From: an uncultured Paracoccaceae bacterium
GTDB taxonomy: Bacteria > Pseudomonadota > Alphaproteobacteria > Rhodobacterales > Rhodobacteraceae
Assembly: GCA_947501355.1 (NCBI GenBank)
Contig: CANMVA010000002.1
Span: forward strand, 124,001-188,000
DNA length: 64,000 bases
Reading direction: 5' to 3'
A program made the translations under genes and the position numbers. The first letter of the stretch is position 1. Each line of letters starts with the position of its first letter. Of the stretch, positions 53,487 to 62,945 are shown one piece after another. The notes under the pieces are model-generated. The model was not told where the DNA came from, made no database searches, and was given only the letters and a program-made list of their open reading frames with translations.

Positions 53487-56400
53487 CTATTCCGCTGCGA
53501 TTTTTGTCGGCGTGCTGGGGGCCGGCTTTGACGTGGTAAAGAGCCGGACCAGCAATCCCTTGCGGTCGCCGCGCGATGTCTGCTGCTGTTCGGCACGCCG
53601 CTCTTTGCGCAGGTAGCTGTGATAAAGCGCAGGCACGCCGATCAGGGTCAGAACCGACGCAAAGCCAAGCCCGCCCATGATCGCCACGGCCATCGACGCA
53701 AAGAACGCATCACTGAGAAGCGGGACCATGCCGAGGATCGTGGTTGCGGCGGCCAGCACAACCGGACGCAGACGGCTGACCGACGCGGTAACGATGGCCT
53801 CTGATTGGGGCAGCCCTTCTTCGTCTTTTTGCGCGTCGATTTCCTCGACCAGAACGATGGCGTTTTTGATAAGCATGCCGGAGAGGCTCAGCAGGCCCAA
53901 AAGCGCGGTGAAGCTGAAGGGCAGGTTCGTCAGCAAAAGGCCAAAGCCAACGCCAGTGACGGCCATCGGCACGACGGTCCAGATCACTGCTGTCTGGCGC
54001 AGTTTGCCAAAAAGCAGGATCGTGATCAGCAGCATCGTGCCAAAGGCCAGCGGCATCTGACGGCCAAGGCTTTGCTGGGCGGTGCTGGCGCTTTCAAACT
54101 CGCCGCCCCACTCCATCCGGTATCCCGGAGGCAAAGGCATCGCCTCGATCGCGCCACGCACCTGCACAAAGGCTTGCGGTGGCAGCACATCGGGAACCGT
54201 GAAGGCCTGAACGCTGATTGTCGGTGTGCGGTCGCGGCGCTGGATCAGCGTGTTTCGCGGCACCACGTTGAAGCCGTCGACGACCTGCCCCAGATTGGTG
54301 AACATGCCCGTTGTGGGGGCGTAGATCGGTTGATCCAACAGATATGCACCGCTCGTTTGTTCCTCCCGCGGGGTGCGGATCAGGACAGGCACCTGCCGGT
54401 CCAACTCGCGGAAGGTGCCAGCGCGCAGCCCGTCCGTCGCCAGAGCGATAGACTGCGAGACATCCGTACGGCTGATGCCAAGGGCCTGCGCACGGTCGGT
54501 GGCAAATATGGGCCGGGTGGTCAATTCCGGTTCGCGCCAGTCGATGCGTTCGGTGACCAGAAGATCGGTTTCAGTCTCAAAGATCGTGCGGGCCTGTTCG
54601 GCAAGTTGCCGCAGCACCATCGGGTCCGGGCCGGACAGACGCACCTCGACATCTGCGCCCACGGGCGGGCCATAGATGATCTGCTGCACGCGGGCCTCGG
54701 CCCAGGGGATGGCCTGCGCAGCATAGGCGCTCAGCGCGTCGCGCAACGCGGGAATCTCCGTGCTGTCCTGCACGCGGATCACGATCTGCCCATAGGACTG
54801 GGCGGGGTCTTCTGGCGTATAGGTCAGCAGGAAGCGCGTCATGCTGGCCCCGACGGTCGTGGTCACGGCCTCCACCGACGGGTGCTCAAGCAGCCAGTCT
54901 TCCAGCACGGCCAGATCAGCGCTTGCCGTCTGAATCGACGTGCCCTGCGCGCCTTTGTAGTTGAGATAGACCAAGGGTGTGGTGGCCGGTGGGAAGAACT
55001 GCTGCTTGACCAGACCCATCGAGGCAACGCCGGCCACGGTCGCGCCCACGAGAGTAATAATCACCAGCCAACGCACCCGCAGCGCTCCGCGCACCACAGC
55101 CCCGTAGCCGCGGAAAAAGAGCGTGTCATAGGGGTCTTTGGCGTCCGCATTGCTGTCGGTTTTGAAAAGATAGCTGGCCAGAAGCGGCGTCACGGTCACG
55201 GCCAGAATCCATGACAGCAGCAGCGAGATACTGATCACCGCAAAGAGCGTGAACAGAAACTCACCAGAGCTGTCCGGGCTCAACCCAATGCCCGCGAAGG
55301 CCATGATCCCGATAATCGTCGCCCCCAGCAACGGGATCTGGGTGCGGCGCGCAACCTCGGAGGCGGCGTCTACAGCCTTCTTGCCCCTGCGCATCTGGAC
55401 CTGCATCCCTTCGGCAACCACGATGGCATTGTCGACCAGCATCCCCATCGCGATGATGAGTGCCCCCAAAGAGATGCGTTCGACCTTGATGTCGAAGATA
55501 TTCATGAAGAAGAACGTGAAGCTGACGGTCAAAAGTAGTGATCCACCCACCACAACCGCAGCCCGCCAGCCCATGAAGAGGGCGAGCACACCGATCACGA
55601 CACCGACAGACATCGCCAGGCTACCCAGAAAATCCTGGTTGGCGGTATCGACAACGCGGTGCTGCTCGTAGATCGGCTCAAGCGAGACACCTGCGGGCAA
55701 AAGCGGCGCGATCTCGTCCAGACGCGCCTCGACCCGCTCGCCGACCGTGACGATGTTTTGTGAGGTCAGACCGGCAATGCCGATGGTAAACGCCTCGACC
55801 CCGTTGTGACGGATGATCTGACGGGGGGCATCCACCCGGCCACGATAGACCTTGGCCACGTCAGTGAGGTTCAACACCTCGCCCTGAAAGCCAAAGGTCA
55901 GTGCGCTGATTTCGGCCACGCTGTCGTCGGGTGCTGGCGCGTCAACGCGCAGATCGCTCCGTCCGTTATCTGCGGTGCCGGTTGCAACAACCTGATCGGT
56001 CGCCGAAACGGCGCCGATCACCACGTCAGGCGGCACGCCCAGCGCCGTAAGAACCTCGCTTGAGGGCTCAACAAAGATCGCCTCTTCGGGCAGGCCCAGC
56101 ACTTCGGCATTGGCCACGCCGTCGACGGTCAGAACTTCGCGGCGTAGAAAGGTCGCGATATCCCAGATCGTGCTGTCATCATAGCCCGGCGCTGTCACCG
56201 CATAGAGCAGGCCGTAGACATCGCCGAAACTGTCATTGACGATAGGAGGCCGCGCGCCCGTTGGCAAACTGTCCGCCGCATCAGCAACACGGTCGCGCAG
56301 ATCGTCCCAGACCTGCGGCAGCTCGGTGCCGTCAAAGGTGTCCCGAATTGTCACTTCGACCACCGACAGACCAGGGGTATTGTTCGAGGTGATGTAATCA

Positions 56401-56630
56401 ACCTCGTCCATCTGCTGAACCTCCGCTTCCAGCACTTCCGAGACTTCAATCGCCACCTCTGCCGCAGTTGCACCCGGATAAGCTGTGATAATCAGCGCTG
56501 ATTTCAGCGTGAAGACCGGGTCTTCAAGTTTGCCGACGCTGAGATAACCTGCTGCACCGCCGAAAAGGCAAAAGAGGATCAAAAGCCATGTATACAGGGG
56601 TTTTTGAATGGCGAAACGCGCGATCTGCAT
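53487..56630 (-). CDS. RND family efflux transporter, inner membrane pump
   Basis: A 1047-residue resistance-nodulation-division transporter with twelve membrane helices and two large periplasmic loops. Proton-relay acids occur in ALIIAMGMLVDNAIVVAEG (helix 4), and the paired half has SLSGMLIKNAIVLVEEID. PGATAAEVAIEVSEVLE near residue 52 is typical of pore-domain proteins of the AcrB/MexB class. It exports drugs or amphiphiles with an adaptor and an outer membrane channel. The adaptor gene is 3 bp upstream; no channel gene is adjacent, so tolC elsewhere may serve it. The divergent TetR gene probably regulates the operon. Confidence 0.93.
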   Translation of the reverse strand: MQIARFAIQKPLYTWLLILFCLFGGAAGYLSVGKLEDPVFTLKSALIITAYPGATAAEVAIEVSEVLEAEVQQMDEVDYITSNNTPGLSVVEVTIRDTFDGTELPQVWDDLRDRVADAADSLPTGARPPIVNDSFGDVYGLLYAVTAPGYDDSTIWDIATFLRREVLTVDGVANAEVLGLPEEAIFVEPSSEVLTALGVPPDVVIGAVSATDQVVATGTADNGRSDLRVDAPAPDDSVAEISALTFGFQGEVLNLTDVAKVYRGRVDAPRQIIRHNGVEAFTIGIAGLTSQNIVTVGERVEARLDEIAPLLPAGVSLEPIYEQHRVVDTANQDFLGSLAMSVGVVIGVLALFMGWRAAVVVGGSLLLTVSFTFFFMNIFDIKVERISLGALIIAMGMLVDNAIVVAEGMQVQMRRGKKAVDAASEVARRTQIPLLGATIIGIMAFAGIGLSPDSSGEFLFTLFAVISISLLLSWILAVTVTPLLASYLFKTDSNADAKDPYDTLFFRGYGAVVRGALRVRWLVIITLVGATVAGVASMGLVKQQFFPPATTPLVYLNYKGAQGTSIQTASADLAVLEDWLLEHPSVEAVTTTVGASMTRFLLTYTPEDPAQSYGQIVIRVQDSTEIPALRDALSAYAAQAIPWAEARVQQIIYGPPVGADVEVRLSGPDPMVLRQLAEQARTIFETETDLLVTERIDWREPELTTRPIFATDRAQALGISRTDVSQSIALATDGLRAGTFRELDRQVPVLIRTPREEQTSGAYLLDQPIYAPTTGMFTNLGQVVDGFNVVPRNTLIQRRDRTPTISVQAFTVPDVLPPQAFVQVRGAIEAMPLPPGYRMEWGGEFESASTAQQSLGRQMPLAFGTMLLITILLFGKLRQTAVIWTVVPMAVTGVGFGLLLTNLPFSFTALLGLLSLSGMLIKNAIVLVEEIDAQKDEEGLPQSEAIVTASVSRLRPVVLAAATTILGMVPLLSDAFFASMAVAIMGGLGFASVLTLIGVPALYHSYLRKERRAEQQQTSRGDRKGLLVRLFTTSKPAPSTPTKIAAE

Positions 56631-56633
56631 GGA

Positions 56634-57710
56634 TCAGGACCCCTCTACTGTCAGGCCGGTGAACCGCTTGACGGTCTGGCCATCGGAAATCAGATGTGCG
56701 CCGATGGCGACAATTTCGGTGCCCGGTTCAAGACCCGTGACCGAAAATGACGTGCCGTCTTCCGACGCAACTTCAACGGGAACATGGCGCACCGTGACAG
56801 CGCCCGATCCTTGCGCCACCACCGCCGCAGACAATGTGCCATCGGGCCGCGAAATGATCGCACTGGCCGGTAGGCGGACACCGTCTTGGGCCTGAGCAAT
56901 CTCAGCCACGACGATGATGGATCGTCCGGGAAACAGTGCCGGACCAATCTTCGGAGCAGCAGCAAGCGAGATCTGGTAACTTTGGCCGATACCAGTCGTT
57001 TCAGCCCTGAATTCCCGGAACGTCAGAGGGATGTCGGTTTCATTACCAGCGATCCGGCCCGTGAATGTCACATCGACAGGGTCGTCGATAAACTCAAACA
57101 GCCGCTCCGGAAGTTCAAACTCGACCCGCACTTCTGACATGTTGTGCAAGCGCAAGATCGGGCGACCGGGTTCGATCGTGGTAAAGGGTGTGCCAAGGCG
57201 ATTGGCAACAAGCGCATCGAAAGGTGCCTCGATCCGGGCATCGGCCAGCGCCTCGCGGGCTTCGCGCAAGGCGACATCGGCAAGGGCGCGGGCTGTCTCT
57301 GCATTCTCAGCGCGCACTTCCGAGGAGACATTCCGCTCGGCCAGGGTCGTGGCCCGGGCAAGGTCCCGCTCGGCCTGGGCGAGGTTAAGCTCTGCGCGCT
57401 CGACCGCGCGCTCAAACGGGCTCAGATCGAGTTGCGCAAGAAGGCTGCCTTCGGGCACCACAGCGCCTTCGCGAGCCTCCAGAAACTCCAGATAGCCGCC
57501 GACCTCGAAAGAGATATCGACCGTGTCCAACGCGGCGACCTGACCGAAGAACTGACGTGTTACGGATTGGTCAGGATCCGGGACAATCATCGTCTGAACA
57601 AAGACCGCAGCCTCTTCAGTCGCCGCCGTTTCCGCGTCCTGAGCAGGCAGAATCGAAGGCAGCGCAAGGGCAAGCGCCAGGAAAAGAGGGGTGGTTCGGG
57701 CTTGCGCCAT
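56634..57710 (-). CDS. RND efflux periplasmic adaptor (membrane fusion protein)
   Basis: A 358-residue adaptor with a Sec signal (TTPLFLALALALPSILPAQD), a lipoyl-type half (DISFEVGGYLEFLEAREGAVV), an alpha-hairpin (about residues 105-150, with AELNLAQAERDLARATTLA), and the second lipoyl half ARIEAPFDALVANRLG. The beta-barrel domain follows. It links the inner membrane pump to the outer membrane channel. It is the first gene of the operon, 3 bp before the pump gene, and is read from the promoter shared with the TetR gene. Confidence 0.92.
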   Translation of the reverse strand: MAQARTTPLFLALALALPSILPAQDAETAATEEAAVFVQTMIVPDPDQSVTRQFFGQVAALDTVDISFEVGGYLEFLEAREGAVVPEGSLLAQLDLSPFERAVERAELNLAQAERDLARATTLAERNVSSEVRAENAETARALADVALREAREALADARIEAPFDALVANRLGTPFTTIEPGRPILRLHNMSEVRVEFELPERLFEFIDDPVDVTFTGRIAGNETDIPLTFREFRAETTGIGQSYQISLAAAPKIGPALFPGRSIIVVAEIAQAQDGVRLPASAIISRPDGTLSAAVVAQGSGAVTVRHVPVEVASEDGTSFSVTGLEPGTEIVAIGAHLISDGQTVKRFTGLTVEGS

Positions 57711-57750
57711 GGGTTTAAACTCCTATGTCCTGTCCGAGTGATAAATCATT

Positions 57751-57766
57751 TACCGACCGTTCGGTA
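57751..57766. promoter_or_regulatory. TetR-type operator between the RND operon and its regulator
   Basis: TACCGA (57751-57756) and TCGGTA (57761-57766) form a perfect inverted repeat with 4 bp spacing. It lies 41 bp before the adaptor start and 30 bp before the regulator start, where a repressor could block both promoters. The ACCGACC...CGGT form is common for TetR-family efflux repressors. It is not proven by binding data. Confidence 0.7.
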
Positions 57767-57795
57767 GGCAATTAGGGGAGCGATTGGCAAGGTCA

Positions 57796-58425
57796 ATGCA
57801 GGCAGCGAAAGAAAAATCGACGGCGAACAGCCGGATGCGGATCATCGAGGTGGCGACGGACCTGTTTCTTGAGAAAGGGTTTAGCGGCACCTCAATGAGC
57901 GCAATCGCCAAGGCCTGCGACATGACCAAGGCGAGCCTGTATTATCATTTTGCGGGCAAGGAGGACTTGTTCATCGCCTGTGTGACCCATGGTTACAGCG
58001 CGGCGCAGACGGCCCTAGAGCAAGTTGTCAGCGCGGCTGATCTGTCCGCTGAAGAAAAGCTGCGCACTGCGATAGACGCTTTGTATGACACAACAATTGT
58101 CTCGCCGGTCGGGCGCATGTCGCCTCTGATTGCCGAGGTATCGCGCGCATTTCCAAAGGTCGCACGGTCTTTCCACGAGGGCTATATCGAACCGCAATCC
58201 CACCTGCTCTGGGATATCGTGGAAGAAGGTGTCAGATCAGGGCAGTTTGCGCAGATCGACCGGAAAAAGTTTCTTCATATGGCTTTCGGGCCAATGGTCA
58301 CCCTGTCCTTGTCACGCGAGATGTTCGCGACATTCGACAACCTCGATGAGGAATTTCCGGTGGCTGATTTGCGAGACGGACATGCAGACGTTCTTGTGCG
58401 CATGTTGAGGCCGACTGAACCCTGA
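57796..58425 (+). CDS. TetR/AcrR family transcriptional regulator
   Basis: A 209-residue repressor. The helix-turn-helix is FSGTSMSAIAKACDMTKASL followed by YYHFAGKEDLF (about residues 33-63), the TetR signature. The C-terminal domain is a ligand pocket with helices RSFHEGYIEPQSHLLWDIVE. It is divergent from the RND operon and the operator lies between them, so it most likely represses the pump until an exported compound binds. ATG at 57796 is used with AAGG 5 bp upstream; a TTG at 57784 is an alternative. Confidence 0.9.
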   Translation: MQAAKEKSTANSRMRIIEVATDLFLEKGFSGTSMSAIAKACDMTKASLYYHFAGKEDLFIACVTHGYSAAQTALEQVVSAADLSAEEKLRTAIDALYDTTIVSPVGRMSPLIAEVSRAFPKVARSFHEGYIEPQSHLLWDIVEEGVRSGQFAQIDRKKFLHMAFGPMVTLSLSREMFATFDNLDEEFPVADLRDGHADVLVRMLRPTEP

Positions 58426-58505
58426 AAACAGCCTTGCGGCGTGCTTTAGCCTCAATCCAGATACTATAAGGAAAGTCCGGGGCTCTGGTCGCAGATAGGT
58501 GGAGA

Positions 58506-58530
58506 AGGGGCGATTGCCGTCTTCGCCCCT
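58506..58530. terminator. Bidirectional hairpin between tetR and the alcohol dehydrogenase gene
   Basis: AGGGGCGA (58506-58513) pairs with TCGCCCCT (58523-58530) with a 9-bp loop. It sits between two convergent genes and could end transcription from both. There is only a short T run on each side, so it is a moderate candidate. Confidence 0.5.
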
Positions 58531-58534
58531 CCTG

Positions 58535-59689
58535 TCACAGCGCTTTCGTGTAAATCTCCAACGCCGCCGCTTCCGTCATCTCGCGCGGGTTGTCGATCAG
58601 TAGTCGCTCTTGCTTCATCGCATCCTGCGCCAGCATCGGCAGGTGATTATGGCTCACCCCGACCTCCGAGAGCTTGGATTGCATCCCCAACTCCGGGCCC
58701 AAGCGCAGAAATCCGTCAACCAGCCCCTCCGCGCGGTCCGTCACAGAGGCCTCGGCCAAGTCAGGGAAAATGATTGGCGCAAGCTCTGCATACATTTCGC
58801 GCGCGGCGGCCATGTTGAATTCCAAAACGTAAGGCAACACCAGCGCGTTCGACAGACCATGCGGGACGTGGAAATGACCGCCGAGCGGATAGGCCAAGGC
58901 ATGAACGGCCGCCACGGGCGCATTCGCAAACGCCATCCCAGCCAGCATCGAGCCCAGCAGCATATCGCTCCGCGCGGCCCGGTCATCGGGCCGTTCGCAG
59001 GCCGTGCGAATATTGGCGCCCAGCAGGGCCAGCGCCTGTTTTGCCAGACAATCCGAGACCACATTTTTCAATCGCTTCGAGGTGAACGCCTCAATCGCGT
59101 GCACCATCGCGTCGATCCCGGTCGCGGCCGTCACGGCGGCGGGTAGCCCCATCGTCAATTCTGCATCCAGAATGGCCCAATCGGGCAAAAGCTGCGGGGC
59201 GACGACGCCTTTCTTTTCATTCGTTCCGGTGGTCACAATCGAGATCGGCGTGACCTCCGACCCGGTGCCAGCCGTGGTGGGCGCAAGCACCAGTGGCAAA
59301 CGGTCGCCGCGCACCAGATTGACGCCATACATGTCGGCGATGGGTTGTTCTGAGCGGGCCAACACCGCGATCAGCTTGGCGGTGTCCAGCGACGACCCGC
59401 CGCCGACCGACGCCACGCAATCCACGCCTTCCGCGCGCGCTTGCGCCACCGCGCTCAGGATCATCGCCTCTGCCGGGTCCGGCATCACATCCGAGAAGGT
59501 CCAGACCCGCAACCCGGCCTCCTTGAAGCCCGCCAAAGCTGCATCCGCCAAGCCCAGATCAAGGATGGTCTGATCGGTGATAAAGGCCACTTTGCGGCAA
59601 CCTTGTGCGGCCAGAAGCGCGCCGATCTTTGCCGTGGCCCCGGCCTCGGCCAGCACCGACCGCGTGGTTTGAAAGCTGAATGTGGTCAT
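58535..59689 (-). CDS. Iron-containing alcohol dehydrogenase
   Basis: A 384-residue group III alcohol dehydrogenase. CVASVGGGSSLDTAKLIAVL near residue 93 binds the cofactor, and the metal-binding residues lie in GIDAMVHAIEAF (about 197) and AVHALAYPLGGHFHVPHG (about 262-280). These enzymes interconvert alcohols and aldehydes with NAD(P). The substrate is not evident. ATG at 59689 (MTTFSFQTTR) is used because the sequence upstream is not family-like. It is convergent with the TetR gene. Confidence 0.9.
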   Translation of the reverse strand: MTTFSFQTTRSVLAEAGATAKIGALLAAQGCRKVAFITDQTILDLGLADAALAGFKEAGLRVWTFSDVMPDPAEAMILSAVAQARAEGVDCVASVGGGSSLDTAKLIAVLARSEQPIADMYGVNLVRGDRLPLVLAPTTAGTGSEVTPISIVTTGTNEKKGVVAPQLLPDWAILDAELTMGLPAAVTAATGIDAMVHAIEAFTSKRLKNVVSDCLAKQALALLGANIRTACERPDDRAARSDMLLGSMLAGMAFANAPVAAVHALAYPLGGHFHVPHGLSNALVLPYVLEFNMAAAREMYAELAPIIFPDLAEASVTDRAEGLVDGFLRLGPELGMQSKLSEVGVSHNHLPMLAQDAMKQERLLIDNPREMTEAAALEIYTKAL

Positions 59690-59797
59690 TGGCGGCCTCC
59701 CTGACATGGTCCGCACTCCACCACCCTGCCCCATAAAGCACAAGCCCTGTCCATTTCCTGCCTTGAGCCTGCCCGGCGCGGCCTCTAAGCCAAGGGG

Positions 59798-61006
59798 ATG
59801 TGGATTTACCGCCTCCTCATCAGCCTTGCGGCCCCGCTGCTTTGGGCCCATCGCATCTGGCGTTCCGGCGGCGCTTGGGAGGCGATCTTTCCAACGCACC
59901 CCAACACCACTTCAGGGCACAGGCTTTGGATACATGCCGCCAGCAATGGCGAAATGACCTCGGCCAAGCCGCTGCTGATCGCCCTGCTGGAACGGGACCC
60001 TGATCTGCATCTGATCATCACCGTGAACACCCCCAGCGCGGTGGACACCGCCCGAAACTGGAGCCTGCCGCGCAGCCATGTCGGCTATGCGCCGCTTGAT
60101 CTGCGCTGGCGGATCAACGGCTTTTTGCGGGCGGTGCAACCGGCGGCGATCCTCATCATCGAAAATGAGTTCTGGCCGAACAAAATTCTCGCCGCCCATG
60201 GGCGCGGGGTGCCGGTTCTGGTGGCCGGTGCGCGGCTGTCGAAAACCTCCGCCCGGCGCTGGCGTTATTTGCCCAAGCTCGCGCGCCGCATGACCCGCGC
60301 GATCACGGCGCTGTCGCCCCAAGACCCGGCCTCCGCCCAGCGCTTTCGCGATCTGGGTCTGCCCGATACCAAGATGCTGCCTGAGCTGAACCTTAAGCTC
60401 TTTTACGTCCCGCCGGACGTCCCTCCGCCCGAGACCGAGCGCGCGCAGACGATCCTCGCCGCCTCAACCCATGACGGCGAAGATGTGCAGGTGGTCACGG
60501 CTTTCGCCGCCGCCCATAAGCTCAACCCCAAACTCCGGTTGATCATCGCGCCGCGCCATCCGCGCCGCGCCCCGGCTGTGATGGAAGCAGCAGCCCGGCA
60601 CGGGCTCACTATCGCCCAGCGCAGCACCGGCACAACATTCGACAGCGCCACTCCGATCTGGCTTGCCGACACGATGGGCGAGATGGCCCACTGGTATAAC
60701 GCCGCCGCGCTGTGCTTTGTCGGCGGCTCCCTGATCGAGAGAGGCGGCCATACCCCCTTCGAGCCTGCGGCCCATGGCATGGCCCTTTTGACCGGCCCAC
60801 ATATCGAGAATTTCGAGCCGCATTTCGAGGCGCTTCAGGCCGCGGGTGCAGCGCAAATCCTGCCTGACGCCAATGCGCTGAAAGATGCGTTCATTGCCCT
60901 GCCAAACACCTCCAAACTGCGGAAGATGGGTCAGGCAGCGCAAGCCTATCACGCCCAGAAAGGCAGCCTCGATCCGCTGATCGACGCGATCCACGCAGCA
61001 CTCTGA
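59798..61006 (+). CDS. waaA: 3-deoxy-D-manno-octulosonic acid (Kdo) transferase
   Basis: A 402-residue GT-B glycosyltransferase that joins Kdo to lipid A in lipopolysaccharide synthesis. WIHAASNGEMTSAKPLL near residue 44 matches the N-terminal acceptor site with its catalytic Glu, IIENEFWPN near residue 122 the next motif, and LADTMGEMAHWYNAA with FVGGSLIERGGHTPFEPAA near residues 288-328 the CMP-Kdo site. An N-terminal membrane anchor is present. It starts 108 bp from the divergent alcohol dehydrogenase start. A second copy elsewhere in the genome cannot be excluded. Confidence 0.92.
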   Translation: MWIYRLLISLAAPLLWAHRIWRSGGAWEAIFPTHPNTTSGHRLWIHAASNGEMTSAKPLLIALLERDPDLHLIITVNTPSAVDTARNWSLPRSHVGYAPLDLRWRINGFLRAVQPAAILIIENEFWPNKILAAHGRGVPVLVAGARLSKTSARRWRYLPKLARRMTRAITALSPQDPASAQRFRDLGLPDTKMLPELNLKLFYVPPDVPPPETERAQTILAASTHDGEDVQVVTAFAAAHKLNPKLRLIIAPRHPRRAPAVMEAAARHGLTIAQRSTGTTFDSATPIWLADTMGEMAHWYNAAALCFVGGSLIERGGHTPFEPAAHGMALLTGPHIENFEPHFEALQAAGAAQILPDANALKDAFIALPNTSKLRKMGQAAQAYHAQKGSLDPLIDAIHAAL

Positions 61007-61101
61007 CGCTTGCCTCACGGAAGCCGGGTCCTCGAACCACACGGACCAAACCCACTGCGTGCGCGCTCCCCGCCGGAGGCTTCCCGCCCATCAGAGCAAC
61101 C

Positions 61102-62244
61102 CTAACCGGCCTGCAAGGCGCGCCCGGTCTGGTCGCCCCAAAGCCACGCCACCCGGTCACGCACCGCATTCCGAACCGGCCCTTCGCGCGGCGCATCCCG
61201 CAGCGTCGTCACCCAGTGATCCGGCCGGTCCTTCCCCCGCCGCGCGCCGTCCCAGCGAAGCGTCGACAGCACCTCTTGCGCCTCGGCAGGCAAAACATCC
61301 GGCACCGCATGGCCGTTCAGAACACCCCATACGCCCGTCCACAAACGGCCCACGCTCCAAGGGTTATACCCGCCACCGCCCAGCACCAGAAGGCGCGGCG
61401 CACCCAGCGACATCAGCGCAGAGACCACCGCCCAATGGGCATTGTTGGACAGGGTCAATTTTGACAGCGGATCTTCCTCCACCGCATCCGCACCGCATTG
61501 CAAAACGATCGCATCCGGCGCGAAATCCGATACAAGCGGCACGATCAACCGGTCTCGTATGACCGCCATCTCGGTATCGTTCAGCCCGCGCGGCACAGGC
61601 AAGTTAAAAACTTGCCCCATGCCCCGGTCCATCAAAGCGCCCGTGCGCGGCCAGCGCCCTTCCTCATGGACAGAGATCAGCAACGTGTCGGGATCGTCTG
61701 CAAACCCATGCTCGACCCCGTCGGCGTGATGCGCGTCGATATCGACATAGGCCACCCTGCGCGCGCCATTGCGTTTTAGCGACAGGATCGCCAGCACCGG
61801 GTCGTTGAGATAACAAAACCCGTTCGCATAGCCCGGCATCCCGTGATGCGTGCCGCCACCAGGATGATAAATGACGCCGCCATCGCGCAGCAATTCTCCC
61901 GACAGCAGCGACGCACCCGCCGCCGTCGCAGGCCGCCGATACACTTCGGGGTAGATCGGGTTCGACACGGTCCCTAGCTGAAACCGCTTGCGATCCTCGT
62001 CCGAGATCTCCTGCGTCGCTTCGGCCTTTTGCAACGCCGCCACATAATCCGGATCATGCCAGACATGCAGCGCTTTTGGCTTGGCACGGGGTGAGTTCAG
62101 ATATTGCGCGTCCGGCAACCAGCCCAGCGCCCGGCTCAAATCCATCGCGGTCGACACACGCGGCACACGCAGCGGGTGCCAGTCACCATAACTGGAGCCT
62201 CGATAAATCTCGGAGCCCAGAAAAAGCGGCCCTGTCAGGCTCAC
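61102..62244 (-). CDS. Histone deacetylase/acetoin-utilisation (AcuC-like) family protein
   Basis: A 380-residue zinc-dependent deacylase. GGGTHHGMPGYANGFCYLND near residue 130 has the His pair, VDIDAHHADGVEHGF near residue 172 the metal-binding Asp and His, and LQCGADAVEEDPLSKL near residue 249 the second metal Asp. GGGGYN closes the active site. Bacterial members remove acetyl groups from proteins or small molecules; the target here is unknown. Its start overlaps the stop of the glutathione peroxidase gene by ATGA, so the two are one transcript. Confidence 0.92.
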   Translation of the reverse strand: MSLTGPLFLGSEIYRGSSYGDWHPLRVPRVSTAMDLSRALGWLPDAQYLNSPRAKPKALHVWHDPDYVAALQKAEATQEISDEDRKRFQLGTVSNPIYPEVYRRPATAAGASLLSGELLRDGGVIYHPGGGTHHGMPGYANGFCYLNDPVLAILSLKRNGARRVAYVDIDAHHADGVEHGFADDPDTLLISVHEEGRWPRTGALMDRGMGQVFNLPVPRGLNDTEMAVIRDRLIVPLVSDFAPDAIVLQCGADAVEEDPLSKLTLSNNAHWAVVSALMSLGAPRLLVLGGGGYNPWSVGRLWTGVWGVLNGHAVPDVLPAEAQEVLSTLRWDGARRGKDRPDHWVTTLRDAPREGPVRNAVRDRVAWLWGDQTGRALQAG

Positions 62245-62780
62245 GAGGTCAGCTGCCCCTCAATCGCCTGCACCAGCTTGCGCGATGTGGGGCGCACGTT
62301 TGAGCCAAAGGCGTCTACGAAGCGGCCATCCGCCCCGATCAGCACTTTGTTGAAATTCCAGCGCGGCGTGAAACCGTGGCTCTTGCGAAGCCATGTATAG
62401 AAAGGATGCGCGCCGGGTCCGCGCACCGCTGTGATCTCGGTCATCGGCAGGTCCAGCCCAAAAGTCATTTCGCAGAATTCCTTGACCTCATCCTCGCTCG
62501 CCAGTTCCTGCCGGAAATCGTTCGACGGGATGGCCAGCACCACAAGCCCTTGATCTTCATAGCGATCCTGGAGCGTCTGTAAGCCTTCATATTGATAGGT
62601 GAACCCGCAAAGCGAGGCCGTGTTCACGACCAAGACAGGACGCCCGGTCCAATCGCCCAGGCGGTACTCGCCGCCGTCAATGGAGGGAAACCGAAACTCC
62701 GCAGTCGCGCCAAAAGCCGGGGCCGCAAGCATCGCGGTCAAACCACCTAAAACCACACGTCGGGTCAGTCTGTGCGTCAT
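62241..62780 (-). CDS. Glutathione peroxidase family protein with Tat-like signal
   Basis: A 179-residue thiol peroxidase. The N-terminus RLTRRVVLGGLTAMLAAPAF is a twin-arginine-type signal, so the enzyme likely acts in the periplasm. The catalytic Cys58 is in NTASLCGFTYQYEGLQ, the Gln in IPSNDFRQE and the Trp-Asn pair in RWNFNKVLIG. It would reduce peroxides with a thioredoxin- or glutathione-like donor. A GGAGGA site lies 6 bp before the ATG. It is coupled to the HDAC-family gene and divergent from the Nudix gene. Confidence 0.92.
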   Translation of the reverse strand: MTHRLTRRVVLGGLTAMLAAPAFGATAEFRFPSIDGGEYRLGDWTGRPVLVVNTASLCGFTYQYEGLQTLQDRYEDQGLVVLAIPSNDFRQELASEDEVKEFCEMTFGLDLPMTEITAVRGPGAHPFYTWLRKSHGFTPRWNFNKVLIGADGRFVDAFGSNVRPTSRKLVQAIEGQLTS

Positions 62781-62892
62781 TTGATCCTCCTACAGCCACC
62801 AAATGTGGTGGAAATTGCCACATTCGCCGCTGTTTGTGGTGTCAAACAGCCGTGAAAACCGAGTTAAGTATCGCATTCATGGCAAAAAACAG

Positions 62893-62908
62893 TATCTTTA
62901 CAAAGATA
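62893..62908. promoter_or_regulatory. Palindrome in the gpx/Nudix divergent promoter region
   Basis: TATCTTT (62893-62899) and AAAGATA (62902-62908) form a perfect inverted repeat with 2 bp spacing, 38 bp before the Nudix start. A second repeat, CCACC-N6-GGTGG, lies nearer the gpx start (62798-62813). Either could be an operator for oxidative-stress control; no regulator can be named. Confidence 0.35.
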
Positions 62909-62945
62909 GCAGATAAAACAGATAGCCGCCGTTATTCAGAATTCC

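Noticed and set aside
53805-55214. Long plus-strand open frame of 469 codons
   Set aside because: It is antisense to the RND pump; low-complexity basic composition typical of shadows in GC-rich DNA.
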